Shown: in pieces, positions 16,235-26,195 of the stretch
Numbering within the stretch: the first letter of the stretch is position 1
How the letters are laid out: each line of letters begins with the position of its first letter
Notes under the pieces: model-generated
What the model was told of the DNA's origin: nothing
What the model saw: only the letters and a program-made list of their open reading frames with translations
Databases searched by the model: none
Position numbers and translations under genes: made by a program
Origin: Streptomyces sp. NBC_00670
GTDB taxonomy: Bacteria; Actinomycetota; Actinomycetes; Streptomycetales; Streptomycetaceae
DNA: 64,000 nt
Direction of reading: 5' to 3'
Assembly (NCBI RefSeq): GCF_036226765.1
Contig: NZ_CP109017.1
Coordinates: forward strand, 6,263,001 to 6,327,000

Positions 16235-17109
16235 GACGTTTCGGTGCGGGCCTCCAGGGCGTGGAGGACCGCCACCATGTCCTGTGTGCCGTGGCCCAGG
16301 GCGACGGTCTCCTTGAACAGGGCGTGGCAGGTGTCGAGGAGGGGGGTGGCCAGGCCGGTGGTGCGGGCCGCGTCGCTGATCAGGTGGTTGTTCATCAGGA
16401 CGTCGCCGGCGGCCGCCTGCACGGCGAAGTCGCGGTGCAGGAGTTTGGGTGCCTTCATGCGGGAGACCGCGCTGGCCATGGGGCCCGCGTCCAGGACGTC
16501 GAGGAAGAGCCGGCGGTCGAGGTGGTGCCGGTCGGCGAAGTGGAACGCCTCCGTGAGGCCGGTGACCTGGGTGATCAGGAAGAGGTTCACGGACAGTTTC
16601 ATGAGGAGGGCGTTCGGTACGGGGCCGCAGGAGAACGTCTCGTGGCACATGGGGGAGAGGAGGGGTGCGATGTCTGTCACGGCTTCCTCGTCTCCGGCCA
16701 GCATGGCCACCAGCTTTCCCTGTTCGGCGGGGATGCGGGAGCCGGAGACCGGGGCTTCTACGTAGCGGCCGCCCGCTTCGTGGATGTCCGCCGCCAGGGC
16801 GCGGGCGTACTCGGGGGCGGTGGTGCCCATGTTCACCACCGTGCGGTCGGCGGTGAGGGCGCGGAAGGCGGGGGTTCCGCGTTCGAGTACGGCGTCGGTG
16901 GCGTGGTCGTTCGCCAGCATGAGGATGACGGTGTCGGCCTTCGCGAAGACTTCCGCGGGGGTCGCGGCGATCGTCGCGCCGGCGGTGCGGAGGGGTTCCG
17001 TTCTGTGGGGGGTGCGGTTCCAGGTGATGAGGGGGGTGCCCGCGCGGGCCAGGTTGAGGGCCATGGGGGTGCCCATGACGCCGAGGCCGAGGAATCCCAC
17101 TGTGCGCAT
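16231..17109 (-). CDS. 3-hydroxyisobutyrate / beta-hydroxyacid dehydrogenase family protein
   Basis: 292 residues. ATG 17109 was chosen since [17 protein letters not shown] places the NAD(P) motif at the N-terminus; the longer frame would run through the operator palindromes. [17 protein letters not shown] is the substrate-binding motif and MKLSVNLFL supplies the catalytic Lys region (K-x3-N). Members oxidise beta-hydroxyacids or reduce semialdehydes (3-HIBADH, tartronate semialdehyde and GLYR types). The divergent TetR gene and paired operators between them point to ligand-controlled expression. Confidence 0.88.
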   Translation of the reverse strand: MRTVGFLGLGVMGTPMALNLARAGTPLITWNRTPHRTEPLRTAGATIAATPAEVFAKADTVILMLANDHATDAVLERGTPAFRALTADRTVVNMGTTAPEYARALAADIHEAGGRYVEAPVSGSRIPAEQGKLVAMLAGDEEAVTDIAPLLSPMCHETFSCGPVPNALLMKLSVNLFLITQVTGLTEAFHFADRHHLDRRLFLDVLDAGPMASAVSRMKAPKLLHRDFAVQAAAGDVLMNNHLISDAARTTGLATPLLDTCHALFKETVALGHGTQDMVAVLHALEARTETS

Positions 17110-17138
17110 TGCGACCACCGGGTGTGTGTGACGGCTGG

Positions 17139-17180
17139 CTATGACGGTTGTCATAGTGGGCTGATTATGACAGCTGTCAT
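17139..17180. promoter_or_regulatory. Paired TetR-type operators
   Basis: Two closely related dyads: CTATGAC-GGTT-GTCATAG (17139-17156) and ATGACAGCTGTCAT (17167-17180). Both share ATGAC-n4-GTCAT and their centres are about 26 bp apart. They lie in the 147-bp region between the divergent dehydrogenase and TetR genes, directly upstream of the dehydrogenase start. Confidence 0.85.
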
Positions 17181-17256
17181 GGCGGGGTGGGGTTCGGACG
17201 CGGTCGTAAGCTGTCCGCCCGCTTCGGGTGGTTCGGGGCGGGTGAGGAGGTGGACG

Positions 17257-17850
17257 ATGACGGAGTCCGAGCGGGGGCCTCGGGAGCGGATGGTCTTCAG
17301 TGCCGCTCAGCTCATCCGGCGGCGGGGAGTGGCCGGGGCGGGGATGCGGGACGTGGTGGCGCACGCGCATGCGCCGCGGGGGTCGTTGCAGCACTACTTC
17401 CCGGGCGGGAAGGAGCAGCTCGTCAACGAGGCGGTGCGGTGGGCCGGGCGGTATGCGGCGAAGCGGGTCGCGAGGTTCGTGGCGGGGATGGCGGAGCCGA
17501 CGCCGAGTGGGCTGTTCGCGGCGATGGTGGGGCAGTGGACGGAGGAGTTCGCGCGGGAGGGGTTCGCGGGGGGTTGCCCGGTGGTGGCGGCGACCGTGGG
17601 GTGTGCGGAGTCGGTGGAGTCGACGCGGGTGGCGGCGGCGGGGGCGTTCGGGGAGTGGGTGGGGGCGGTGGGGGAGGCGTTGGTGGGGATGGGTGTGCCG
17701 GCGGGGCGAGCCGGGGGGCTCGCCGTGGTGATGGTGAGCGCGGTGGAGGGGGCGGTGGTGGTGGCGCGGGCGGAGCGGGATGTGCGGGCGTTGGAGGCGG
17801 TGGTGGGGGAGTTGGGGGTGGTGTTGGATGCGGCGGTGGGTGAACGGTGA
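17257..17850 (+). CDS. TetR-family transcriptional regulator
   Basis: 197 residues; ATG 17257 follows GAGGAGG (17244-17250). The HTH is [25 protein letters not shown], a YxAF/LmrA-like TetR with the [10 protein letters not shown] recognition segment. The C-terminal domain contains [14 protein letters not shown], common in the LmrA/QacR-like TetR subgroup. It almost certainly binds the paired ATGAC-n4-GTCAT sites and controls the divergent dehydrogenase (inference from position). The 3' half is unusually rich in GGG codons. Confidence 0.92.
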   Translation: MTESERGPRERMVFSAAQLIRRRGVAGAGMRDVVAHAHAPRGSLQHYFPGGKEQLVNEAVRWAGRYAAKRVARFVAGMAEPTPSGLFAAMVGQWTEEFAREGFAGGCPVVAATVGCAESVESTRVAAAGAFGEWVGAVGEALVGMGVPAGRAGGLAVVMVSAVEGAVVVARAERDVRALEAVVGELGVVLDAAVGER

Positions 17851-17856
17851 GTTTCT

Positions 17857-18119
17857 CGCCCCCGCCGCCCTTACCCTTCCCGTCCCCTCAAGGGGCTCCG
17901 CCCCTTGGATCCCGGGTTCGTTGGCGGGTGCGGGCGGGTTCGTGGTTGCTCGCGCAGTTCCCCGCGCCCCTGAAAGATCGAGGGGCGTCCCCGGCTTTCA
18001 CGGGGCGCGGGGAACTGCGCGACAAGCCCCCACCGGCCGTCAGCGGACAACGCGCCCAACGGGGTGCAAGGGGCGGAGCCCCTTGTCGAGGATGGGTCGG
18101 GTAGGGGCGGCGGGGGCGG
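17857..18119. repeat. Nested palindromic intergenic element, complete copy
   Basis: Three nested pairs of inverted arms are visible. Outer: the C-rich tract at 17857-17889 against its G-rich complement at 18087-18118. Middle: AAGGGGCTCCGCCCCTT (17890-17906) against its exact complement (18068-18084). Inner: a 21-base arm at 17952-17972 beginning GCGCAGTTCCCC against 18000-18020. The element occupies nearly the whole gap between the TetR and pentapeptide-protein stop codons and could also act as a bidirectional terminator. Partial copies occur at 41919, 44981, 51532 and 56704. Confidence 0.85.
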
Positions 18120-18124
18120 AAGAA

Positions 18125-19588
18125 CTACTGGCGGCTCACCGCGCGGGTGACGCCTGCCAGTACCGTCGTCGCCAGGATCCAGCCCGTCAGGATCAGGGCG
18201 TAGGACAGGGCCTGGTACCAGCCCCGGGGGGCGAACGCGGCCTCCTGGCCGAAGGAGATGACCGGGAGCATCAGGTCCAGGGCGTAGAAGACCGGGTTGA
18301 AGGGCGGGGCCTCGGCCGGCTTGAGCGCGGCGGGCGGGTGCACGCCGAACGCCACCGCGCCGACCACCAGCAGCGACAGCAGCCACCCGGCCGCCCGCAA
18401 CGGCCGGAACCCGTAGCCCACCGTCGCGTCCTGCACATGCCCCCACACCCTCCCGTACCACGGCAGCGTCCCCCGGTGCCGCCGCAGCTTCGCGAGCTGC
18501 ACCGTACGGGCGGCGTGCTCGTCGCCGACGCGTCGGTACGCCGCCGCCAACTGCTCGTAGGCGTACGGGACATAGCCGTCCGCGTCCCGCTCGAGCACGG
18601 CCAGGCGCCGCTCCGCCGCGGCGTGCGGGGTGAGGGTGGTGTACGTGAGGCTGTCCAGGCACAGCTCCTCGGGCCACACCTCCGGCGCCGCGTGCAGCGC
18701 GTCGATACGGGCGCGGCGGAGGTTGAGCGCGCCCTCGATCCCCTCGGGCTCGCGCAGCCACAGCTCGCCGATCACCGCGCTGCTCACCCGCAGCGCCGTG
18801 CCCTCGGAGTGGGACAGCCGGCCGTACGACAGGTTCAGTTGACCGGGGATGCGCGCACCGCGCAGGTTCAGCATGCCGTGGGCGACCAGGCAGCCCGCCT
18901 GCACGTCGGAGTCCACCGTGAGGTTCCGCCCCTGCAGGGCCGTCGCACCGGGGTGGTGGAAGTGGGCGTTCTTGAGCATGACCATGCCGGTCACCGTCGC
19001 GCTCTCCAGTCGCGTTTCGCCCTCGACCCGCAGTCCCGGGGCCCAGAGCGCGTCGCCGATGGTGACCTGGTTGAGCTGGAGCACCGGTTCGGTCAGGTCC
19101 GAAGAGGTGAGGTGTGCCTCGTCGAGGAACAGTGCTCCGGCGATGCGGGAGCCGCCGAGCCGTACCTGATGGGTGATCCGGCAGCCGGTCAGCCGCAGGA
19201 CGCCGTCCACCTGGAGGCGCGCGGCGTGCAGGCCGGGCATGACCGAGCCGCGCAGGTTGAGCTGGCGGACGCGGAAGTCGTACAGCGCGGGGCCGTCCGC
19301 GAAGTGGCAGTGCTTCAGCTCCACGGCGTGGTCGATCGTGGCGTACTTGAGGTCGAGCTTGCCGGTGATGCGGGCGCCGTTGAGTTTGAGGACCGGTATC
19401 TCGGCGGCGCGGGCGGGGCCGTCCAGGAGCAGGGACCGCAACACCCGGGCGCGTACGGTGCGTTCGGGGCCCCAGCCGGCGCCGTCGGCGGGGTCCTCGT
19501 CCGGTGACTGCCGGAAGTCCACCTCCGTGCCGTCGGGGAACGCCTCCCACACGCGCCGCTCGGCCGCCGTCAGCTCGTTGATCTCCAT
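18125..19588 (-). CDS. Pentapeptide-repeat-like membrane protein
   Basis: 487 residues from ATG 19588 (an in-frame TTG lies one codon earlier). Residues ~60-320 form a right-handed-helix-type repeat with regularly spaced L/A positions (for example LKLNGARITGKLDLKYATID and LNLRGARIPGQLNLSYGRLS), in the style of pentapeptide repeats but irregular. The C-terminal ~120 residues hold two or three transmembrane helices (AGWLLSLLVVGAVAFGV and ALILTGWILATTVLAGV). It is probably a membrane protein with a large cytoplasmic beta-helix; function unknown. It sits downstream of gnd beyond a strong terminator, so it is probably transcribed separately. Confidence 0.85.
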   Translation of the reverse strand: MEINELTAAERRVWEAFPDGTEVDFRQSPDEDPADGAGWGPERTVRARVLRSLLLDGPARAAEIPVLKLNGARITGKLDLKYATIDHAVELKHCHFADGPALYDFRVRQLNLRGSVMPGLHAARLQVDGVLRLTGCRITHQVRLGGSRIAGALFLDEAHLTSSDLTEPVLQLNQVTIGDALWAPGLRVEGETRLESATVTGMVMLKNAHFHHPGATALQGRNLTVDSDVQAGCLVAHGMLNLRGARIPGQLNLSYGRLSHSEGTALRVSSAVIGELWLREPEGIEGALNLRRARIDALHAAPEVWPEELCLDSLTYTTLTPHAAAERRLAVLERDADGYVPYAYEQLAAAYRRVGDEHAARTVQLAKLRRHRGTLPWYGRVWGHVQDATVGYGFRPLRAAGWLLSLLVVGAVAFGVHPPAALKPAEAPPFNPVFYALDLMLPVISFGQEAAFAPRGWYQALSYALILTGWILATTVLAGVTRAVSRQ

Positions 19589-19643
19589 CAACGGGGACTT
19601 TCGCCGGGGCGGCCCCGGATGTCAACAGCCCCCCGACGGCACG

Positions 19644-19678
19644 AAGGTGCGGCCGGTCCCCGGGACCGGCCGCACCTT
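19644..19678 (-). terminator. Strong hairpin terminator after gnd
   Basis: 17-bp perfect arms, AAGGTGCGGCCGGTCCC and its complement, separated by one base, 8 bp downstream of the gnd stop on the minus strand. It lies where the pentose-phosphate operon should end. Confidence 0.88.
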
Positions 19679-19686
19679 CATGTGGC

Positions 19687-20568
19687 CTACTTCTTCGCGG
19701 ACTCCACCGCGTGGCCGCCGAACTGGTTGCGCAGTGCCGCGACCATCTTCATCTGCGGCGAGTCGTCCTGGCGCGAGGCGAACCGGGCGAACAGGGAGGC
19801 CGTGATGGCGGGCAGCGGGACCGCGTTGTCGATGGCCGCCTCGACCGTCCAGCGGCCCTCGCCGGAGTCCTCGGCGTAGCCGCGCAGCTTGTCCAGGTGG
19901 GCGTCGTCGTCCAGGGCGTTGACCGCGAGGTCGAGCAGCCAGGAGCGGATGACCGTGCCCTCCTGCCAGGAGCGGAACACCTCGCGGACGTTGTCCACCG
20001 ACTTGACCTTCTCCAGGAGCTCCCAGCCCTCGGCGTACGCCTGCATCATGGCGTACTCGATGCCGTTGTGGACCATCTTGGAGAAGTGCCCGGCGCCCAC
20101 CTTGCCCGCGTGGACGTAGCCGTACGGGCCCTCCGGCTTGAGCGCGTCGAAGATCGGCTGGAGCCGGTCCACGTGCTCCTTGCTGCCGCCGACCATGAGC
20201 GCGTAGCCGTTCTCCAGGCCCCACACGCCGCCGGAGACGCCCGCGTCGACGAAGCCGATCTCCTTGACGCCGAGTTCGGCGGCGTGCTTCTCGTCGTCCG
20301 ACCAGCGGGAGTTGCCGCCGTCGACCACCGTGTCACCGGGGGAGAGCAGATCCTTCAGCTCGTCGATGACGGACTGGGTGGCGTTGCCGGCCGGGACCAT
20401 CACCCAGACGGTGCGCGGGGCTTCGAGCTTGTCGACCAGTTCCGCGAGGTCCTTGACGTCGGAGAGGTCGGGGTTGCGGTCGTAGCCGACGACGGTGTGG
20501 CCGGCGCGGCGCAGCCGCTCCCGCATGTTGCCGCCCATCTTGCCGAGACCGATCAGGCCGAGCTGCAT
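19687..20568 (-). CDS. gnd: 6-phosphogluconate dehydrogenase, decarboxylating (short form)
   Basis: 293 residues. The N-terminal NAD(P) motif is LGLIGLGKMGGNM, then VDGGNSRW, VSGGVWGLENGYALMVGG and the catalytic-lysine segment GHFSKMVHNGIEYAMMQAYAEG are all present. The length matches the short NAD-preferring GndA/YqeC type rather than the ~470-residue enzyme. It oxidatively decarboxylates 6-phosphogluconate to ribulose 5-phosphate and closes the oxidative branch started by zwf in the same operon. The start lies one base after the pgi stop, so it is translationally coupled. Confidence 0.95.
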   Translation of the reverse strand: MQLGLIGLGKMGGNMRERLRRAGHTVVGYDRNPDLSDVKDLAELVDKLEAPRTVWVMVPAGNATQSVIDELKDLLSPGDTVVDGGNSRWSDDEKHAAELGVKEIGFVDAGVSGGVWGLENGYALMVGGSKEHVDRLQPIFDALKPEGPYGYVHAGKVGAGHFSKMVHNGIEYAMMQAYAEGWELLEKVKSVDNVREVFRSWQEGTVIRSWLLDLAVNALDDDAHLDKLRGYAEDSGEGRWTVEAAIDNAVPLPAITASLFARFASRQDDSPQMKMVAALRNQFGGHAVESAKK

Positions 20569-20569
20569 G

Positions 20570-22252
20570 TCACTTCACTTCCCTGGACTTGAGTTCACGG
20601 TAGTCGGCCACCAGCGCGGCCGTGGACGGGTCGAGACCGGGGACATCGGCGCCCTCGCTGAGCGCGGGCTCGACGCGCTTGGCGAGGACCTTGCCCAGTT
20701 CGACGCCCCACTGGTCGAAGGAGTCGATCCCCCACACCGCGCCCTGCACGAACACCTTGTGCTCGTAGAGCGCGATGAGCTGGCCGAGGACCGAGGGGGT
20801 CAGTTCGGGGGCGAGGATCGTGGTGGTGGGGTGGTTGCCGCGGAACGTGCGGTGCGGCACCTGCTCCTCCGGCACGCCCTCCGCGCGCACCTCCTCCGCC
20901 GTCCTGCCGAACGCGAGTGCTTGCGTCTGGGCGAAGAAGTTGGCCATCAACAGGTCGTGCTGCGCCGCCAGTTCGTCGCTCAGCTCCGCCACCGGACGGG
21001 CGAAGCCGATGAAGTCCGCCGGGATGAGCCTGGTGCCCTGGTGGATCAACTGGTAGTACGCGTGTTGGCCGTTGGTGCCGGGGGTGCCCCACACCACGGG
21101 CCCCGTCTGCCACTCCACCGGACGGCCGTCGAGGTCGACGGACTTGCCGTTGGACTCCATGTCGAGCTGCTGGAGGTAGGCGGTGAACCGGGAGAGATAG
21201 TGCGAGTACGGCAGCACGGCGTGCGACTGCGCGTCGTGGAAGTTGCCGTACCAGATGCCCAGCAGGGCGAGGAGCAGCGGGGCGTTGGCCTCGGCGGGGG
21301 CGGTGCGGAAGTGCTCGTCGATGGTGTGGAAGCCGTCGAGCATCTCGCGGAAGCGGTCCGGGCCGATCGCCAGCATGAGCGAGAGGCCGATCGCCGAGTC
21401 GTACGAGTAGCGGCCGCCGACCCAGTCCCAGAACTCGAACATGTTGGCCGTGTGGATGCCGAAGTCGGAAACCCTATCCGCGTTCGTCGACAGCGCCACG
21501 AAGTGCTTCGCGACCGCCTTGTCCTCGCCGCCGAGCCCGGCGAGCAGCCAGGAGCGGGCCGACGTGGCGTTGGTGATCGTCTCGATCGTCGTGAACGTCT
21601 TCGACGCCACGATGAACAGCGTCTCCGCCGGGTCCAGGTCCCGCAGGTTCTCGTGCAGGTCCGCGCCGTCCACGTTCGACACGAACCGGACGGTGAGATC
21701 CCGGTCGGTGAACGCGCGCAGCGCCTCGTAGGCCATCGCGGGGCCCAGGTCGGAGCCGCCGATGCCGATGTTGACGACGTTCCGGATGCGGCGGCCGGTG
21801 TGGCCGGTCCACTCGCCGGAGCGGACGCGGTCCGCGAAGTCGGCCATGCGGTCCAGGACTTGGTGCACGGCCGGGACGACGTTCTCGCCGTCCACCTCGA
21901 TCACCGCGTCCCGCGGGGCGCGCAGCGCGGTGTGCAGGACCGCGCGGTTCTCCGTGGTGTTGACGCGCTCGCCGCGGAACATCGCGTCCCGCCGTCCGAA
22001 CACGTCGGTGGCGGTGGCCAGTTCCTGGAGCAGGGCCAGCGTCTCGTCGGTGATCAGGTGCTTGGAGTAGTCGATGAGCAGATCGCCGGCCCGGACGCGG
22101 TACCGCTGGGCGCGCCCGGGGTCCGTGGCGAACAGCTCGCGCAGCCGGGGCTGCGGTATCGCGTCGGCGCGGTGGTCCTCCAGGGCCGTCCACTCGGGGC
22201 GGCGGGTGAGCCAGGGGTGGTGGCCGGAGGAGGGGGAAACGGGCTCAGACAC
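20570..22252 (-). CDS. pgi: Glucose-6-phosphate isomerase
   Basis: 560 residues from GTG 22252. Diagnostic motifs: [40 protein letters not shown] and the C-terminal signature [14 protein letters not shown] with the catalytic lysine. It interconverts glucose 6-phosphate and fructose 6-phosphate, allowing transketolase/transaldolase products to recycle into the oxidative branch. The start overlaps the opcA stop by eight bases. Length and motifs are those of a full bacterial PGI. Confidence 0.97.
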   Translation of the reverse strand: MSEPVSPSSGHHPWLTRRPEWTALEDHRADAIPQPRLRELFATDPGRAQRYRVRAGDLLIDYSKHLITDETLALLQELATATDVFGRRDAMFRGERVNTTENRAVLHTALRAPRDAVIEVDGENVVPAVHQVLDRMADFADRVRSGEWTGHTGRRIRNVVNIGIGGSDLGPAMAYEALRAFTDRDLTVRFVSNVDGADLHENLRDLDPAETLFIVASKTFTTIETITNATSARSWLLAGLGGEDKAVAKHFVALSTNADRVSDFGIHTANMFEFWDWVGGRYSYDSAIGLSLMLAIGPDRFREMLDGFHTIDEHFRTAPAEANAPLLLALLGIWYGNFHDAQSHAVLPYSHYLSRFTAYLQQLDMESNGKSVDLDGRPVEWQTGPVVWGTPGTNGQHAYYQLIHQGTRLIPADFIGFARPVAELSDELAAQHDLLMANFFAQTQALAFGRTAEEVRAEGVPEEQVPHRTFRGNHPTTTILAPELTPSVLGQLIALYEHKVFVQGAVWGIDSFDQWGVELGKVLAKRVEPALSEGADVPGLDPSTAALVADYRELKSREVK

Positions 22253-23186
22253 GGGCCACGGCCTCCTCGGTGGAGGCGTCGGCGCCGCGCAGTGCCACCT
22301 CGTACATCTCGTCCGCGTCCAGCCGACGCAGCTCCTCGGCGATCAGCTCGGACAGCGGGCGCACCTTCAGCGCCAGGGAGCGCGGGGGCTGCCCGGGCAG
22401 CGTGAGCGTGGCCAGCGGTCCGGCCGGGCGGTCCAGGACGATCTCGCCCTTGTCCGTGCCGAGCCGCACCGTCGTCACCACCGGGCCGCCGCTCTCCACC
22501 CGGTCCACGTCCACCTTCAGCCGGGCCTCCAGCCAGCGCGCCAGCAGCTCGGCGCTGGGGTTGTCGGCCTCGGCCTCCACCGCTGCCGAGGTCACCGGCG
22601 TACGGGCCTGGTCCAGGGCGGCGGCCAGCATCGACCGCCACAGGGTGAGCCGGGTCCAGGCCAGGTCGGTGTCGCCGGGCGCGTAGGAGGCGGCCCGGGT
22701 GCGCAGTACGTCCATCGGGGACTCGACGGCGTACAGATCTGTGATCCGGCGCTGGGCGAGCGCGCCCAGCGGGTCCTTCGCCGGGTTCTCCGGCGCGTCC
22801 ACCGGCCACCAGACGACGACGGGCGCGTCCGGCAGCAGCAGCGGCAGCACCACCGAGTCCGCGTGCCCGGTCACCTCGCCGTACAGCCGCAGGACGACCG
22901 TCTCGCCGGTGCCCGCCTCGGAGCCGACCCGCACCTCGGCGTCCAGCCGGGAGGTGGTGCGGTCGCGCAGGGTACGGGCGTGCCGCTTGATGACGACCAG
23001 GGTGCGCGAGGGGTGCTCGTGCGAGGCCTCCTCGGCCGCCTTCAGGGCGTCGTAGGCGTTCTCCTCGTCCGTGACGATCACCATCGTCAGGACCATGCCC
23101 ACGGCCGGGGTGCCGATCGCGCGGCGGCCCCGCACCAACGCCTTGTTGATCTTGCTTGCCGTGGTGTCGGTCAGGTCGATCTTCAT
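22245..23186 (-). CDS. opcA: Glucose-6-phosphate dehydrogenase assembly protein OpcA
   Basis: 313 residues. The family opening [22 protein letters not shown] and the central [10 protein letters not shown] segment are characteristic. OpcA is an allosteric or assembly activator of G6PDH in cyanobacteria and actinobacteria. Its ATG overlaps the zwf stop by four bases, keeping enzyme and activator at matched levels. Confidence 0.95.
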   Translation of the reverse strand: MKIDLTDTTASKINKALVRGRRAIGTPAVGMVLTMVIVTDEENAYDALKAAEEASHEHPSRTLVVIKRHARTLRDRTTSRLDAEVRVGSEAGTGETVVLRLYGEVTGHADSVVLPLLLPDAPVVVWWPVDAPENPAKDPLGALAQRRITDLYAVESPMDVLRTRAASYAPGDTDLAWTRLTLWRSMLAAALDQARTPVTSAAVEAEADNPSAELLARWLEARLKVDVDRVESGGPVVTTVRLGTDKGEIVLDRPAGPLATLTLPGQPPRSLALKVRPLSELIAEELRRLDADEMYEVALRGADASTEEAVARV

Positions 23187-24976
23187 GGCCTGCGCCAGCT
23201 CCGTCCGTCTCGTGCGAGCATCTCGTCGGCTTCCTCGGGACCCCAGCTTCCCGAGGCGTACTGCGCGGGCGTGCCGTGCGCGTCCCAGTACCCCTCGATC
23301 GGGTCGAGGATCTTCCAGGACTCTTCCACTTCCTGGTGGCGCGGGAACAGGTTGGCGTCGCCGAGCAGTACGTCGAGGATGAGCCGCTCGTACGCCTCCG
23401 GGCTGGACTCGGTGAACGACTCGCCGTAGGCGAAGTCCATCGTCACGTCCCGGATCTCCATGGACGTGCCCGGCACCTTGGAGCCGAACCGCACGGTCAT
23501 GCCCTCGTCGGGCTGGACCCGGAACACGATCGCGTTCTGGCCCAGCTCCTCGGTGGCCGTCGAGTCGAACGGCGAGTGCGGGGCCCGCTGGAGGACGACC
23601 GCGATCTCGGTGACCCGGCGGCCGAGCCGCTTGCCGGTGCGCAGGTAGAACGGCACGCCCGCCCAGCGGCGGTTGTCGATCTCCAGTTTGATCGCGGCGA
23701 AGGTGTCGGTCTTCGACCCGGGGTCGATGCCGTCCTCCTCCAGATAGCCGCGCACCGGCTCGCCGCCCTGCCAGCCGCCCTCGTACTGCCCGCGCACGGT
23801 GTGCGCGCCCAGGTCCTCGGGCAGCTTGACCGCCTTGAGCACCTTCAGCTTCTCGGTCAGCAGCGACTCCGCGTCGAACGCGGCCGGCTCCTCCATCGCG
23901 GTGAGCGCGAGCAGTTGGAGCAGGTGGTTCTGGATGACGTCACGCGCCGAGCCGATGCCGTCGTAGTAGCCGGCCCGGCCGCCGATGCCGATGTCCTCGG
24001 CCATCGTGATCTGCACATGGTCGACGAACGAGCGGTTCCAGATCGGCTCGTACATCTGGTTGGCGAAGCGCAGCGCCAGGATGTTCTGGACGGTCTCCTT
24101 GCCCAGGTAGTGGTCGATGCGGAACACCTGGTCCGGGGCGAACACCTCGTGCACGAGCGCGTTCAGCTCGCGCGCGCTTCCCAGGTCCCGGCCGAACGGC
24201 TTCTCGATGACCGCGCGCCGCCAGGAACCCTGCGGGGCGTCCGCCAGCCCGTGCTTCTTGAGCTGCTGGACGACCTTGGGGAAGAACTTCGGCGGCACGG
24301 AGAGGTAGAAGGCGTAGTTGCCGCAGGTGCCGCGGGAGGCGTCCAGCTCGTCGACGGCGGCGCGGAGCTGCTTGAACGCCGTGTCGTCGTCGAAGTCGCC
24401 GGGGATGAACCGCATGCCCTCGGCGAGCTGCTGCCAGACCTCCTCGCGGAACGGCGTACGGGCGTGCTCGCGCACCGCGTCGTGCACGACCTGCGCGAAG
24501 TCCTGGTCCTCCCAGTCCCGGCGGGCGAACCCGACCAGTGAGAAGCCCGGCGGCAGCAGACCGCGGTTGGCCAGGTCGTACACGGCCGGCATCAGCTTGC
24601 GGCGGGACAGGTCGCCCGTGACGCCGAAGATCACCAGGCCGGAGGGGCCAGCGATACGGGGCAGCCGGCGGTCCCGGGGGTCACGCAGCTCGTTGGCCCA
24701 GTCGCCGAGCAGCTCGTCCGGGGTGGCGCAGGCGCCCACGGCTTCCTGGGCGGCTCGGGGGTTCTGGGAGTTCTGTGGGGCTGTGGGTTCCTGGGACTCC
24801 TCGGGACTCTGTGGCGTCCCTTCGGTTGCCCGGGCTGGGGTTGCCTGGGCCTCGGATGCCCGGGCCGCCTTGGGCCCGGCAGCCCGGGACCCGGTCCCGG
24901 CGGACCCGGTGGCCCTGCTCCTCGTGCCCTTGGCCGCGCGCTTGGTGGCCTTGGCGGCCGTCTCGTCGTCGCTCAT
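23183..24976 (-). CDS. zwf: Glucose-6-phosphate 1-dehydrogenase with a long N-terminal extension
   Basis: 597 residues. The NADP motif GVTGDLSRRK starts at residue 118, the substrate motif RIDHYLGKE is in the middle, and the C-terminal part is complete. Typical Zwf proteins have about 510 residues and begin shortly before RRLPRIAGPSGLVIFG; here ~95 extra residues rich in A, K, E, P, T and Q precede it. The start is supported by overlap with the tal stop (TGATG, one shared base). It oxidises glucose 6-phosphate to 6-phosphogluconolactone, making NADPH. The extension looks disordered and basic at its start, then acidic; its role is unknown. Confidence 0.95.
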   Translation of the reverse strand: MSDDETAAKATKRAAKGTRSRATGSAGTGSRAAGPKAARASEAQATPARATEGTPQSPEESQEPTAPQNSQNPRAAQEAVGACATPDELLGDWANELRDPRDRRLPRIAGPSGLVIFGVTGDLSRRKLMPAVYDLANRGLLPPGFSLVGFARRDWEDQDFAQVVHDAVREHARTPFREEVWQQLAEGMRFIPGDFDDDTAFKQLRAAVDELDASRGTCGNYAFYLSVPPKFFPKVVQQLKKHGLADAPQGSWRRAVIEKPFGRDLGSARELNALVHEVFAPDQVFRIDHYLGKETVQNILALRFANQMYEPIWNRSFVDHVQITMAEDIGIGGRAGYYDGIGSARDVIQNHLLQLLALTAMEEPAAFDAESLLTEKLKVLKAVKLPEDLGAHTVRGQYEGGWQGGEPVRGYLEEDGIDPGSKTDTFAAIKLEIDNRRWAGVPFYLRTGKRLGRRVTEIAVVLQRAPHSPFDSTATEELGQNAIVFRVQPDEGMTVRFGSKVPGTSMEIRDVTMDFAYGESFTESSPEAYERLILDVLLGDANLFPRHQEVEESWKILDPIEGYWDAHGTPAQYASGSWGPEEADEMLARDGRSWRRP

Positions 24977-26145
24977 CAGGCGTGCACCTCCTTGCCGTCG
25001 TCGTCGGCGCCGTCCTTGCCGCGCAGCGAGGCCGCGACCGCGTCCAGCAGCTCCTGCCAGGCGGCCTCGAACTTCGCCACGCCCTCGTCCTCCAGCAGCC
25101 CGACCACCTCGTCGTACGAGATGCCCAGCCGTGCCACCGCGTCGAGGTCGGCCCGGGCCTGCGCGTACCCACCGGTGACCGTGTCACCCCGGACGTCACC
25201 GTGATCGGCGGTGGCGTCCAGCGTGGCCTCCGGCATGGTGTTGACGGTGCCGGGGGCGACCAGTTCGTCCACGTACAGGGTGTCCTTGTAGGCGGGGTCC
25301 TTCACCCCGGTGGAGGCCCACAGGGGGCGCTGCCGGTTGGCTCCGGCGCTCTCCAGGGCCGCCCAGCGCTCCGTCCCGAAGAGCTCCTCGTACGCCTGGT
25401 AGGCCAGGCGCGCGTTGGCGAGCGCCGCGCGGCCGCGCAGGCCGAGGGCCTCGTCCGTGCCCAGCGCGGTCAGCCGCTTGTCGATCTCGGCGTCCACGCG
25501 GGAGACGAAGAACGAGGCCACCGAGTGGATGCCGGACAGCTCCGTGCCGCGCTCCCGGGCCTGCTCCAGACCGGTGAGGTAGGCGTCCATCACCTGGCGG
25601 TAGCGGGCCAGGGAGAAGATCAGCGTCACGTTGACGCTGATGCCCCGGGCGATCACCTCGGTGATCGCGGGCAGCCCGGCCCCGGTGGCCGGAATCTTGA
25701 TCATCACGTTGGGCCGGTCGACCAGCCAGGACAGCTGCACGGCCTCGGCGACCGTGGCGTCCGTGTCGTGCGCGAGCCGCGGATCCACCTCGATGGAGAC
25801 CCGGCCGTCCCGGCCGCCGGTCGCCTCGTACACCGGGCGCAGCACGTCGGCGGCGGCCCGTACGTCGGCGGTGGTCATCATCCGTACGGCCTCGTCGACC
25901 GTCACCCCGCGCACGGCCAGGTCGGCGAGCTGCTCCTCGTACCCCTCGCCCGAGCCGATGGCCGCGCGGAAGATGGACGGGTTGGTGGTCACGCCGACGA
26001 CGTGCTTGTCCGCGATCAGCCCGGCCAGGTTGCCGGAGGCGATACGGCGGCGGGAGAGGTCGTCCAGCCACACGGAGACACCCTCCTTCGCCAGCAGCGC
26101 GAGCGGCTCGGGGGAGGAGGCGGCGGACGTTCCTTCGGTGGTCAC
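24976..26145 (-). CDS. tal: Transaldolase
   Basis: 389 residues from GTG 26145; upstream AAGGAAAGAAAG provides the ribosome site, and the longer open frame overlaps tkt. Motifs: [25 protein letters not shown], the catalytic-lysine strand NVMIKIPAT and [17 protein letters not shown]. It transfers dihydroxyacetone units between sugar phosphates. The size fits the long actinobacterial TalB-like subfamily. It lies 50 bp after tkt in the operon. Confidence 0.96.
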   Translation of the reverse strand: MTTEGTSAASSPEPLALLAKEGVSVWLDDLSRRRIASGNLAGLIADKHVVGVTTNPSIFRAAIGSGEGYEEQLADLAVRGVTVDEAVRMMTTADVRAAADVLRPVYEATGGRDGRVSIEVDPRLAHDTDATVAEAVQLSWLVDRPNVMIKIPATGAGLPAITEVIARGISVNVTLIFSLARYRQVMDAYLTGLEQARERGTELSGIHSVASFFVSRVDAEIDKRLTALGTDEALGLRGRAALANARLAYQAYEELFGTERWAALESAGANRQRPLWASTGVKDPAYKDTLYVDELVAPGTVNTMPEATLDATADHGDVRGDTVTGGYAQARADLDAVARLGISYDEVVGLLEDEGVAKFEAAWQELLDAVAASLRGKDGADDDGKEVHA

Positions 26146-26195
26146 AGTGATCTTTCTTTCCTTCTGCTGCGGATGCGGGCGGGAAGCGGCGCGGG

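Noticed and set aside
17857-18119. Insertion sequence
   Set aside because: Nested inverted arms are present but no transposase frame; treated as a non-coding repeat element.
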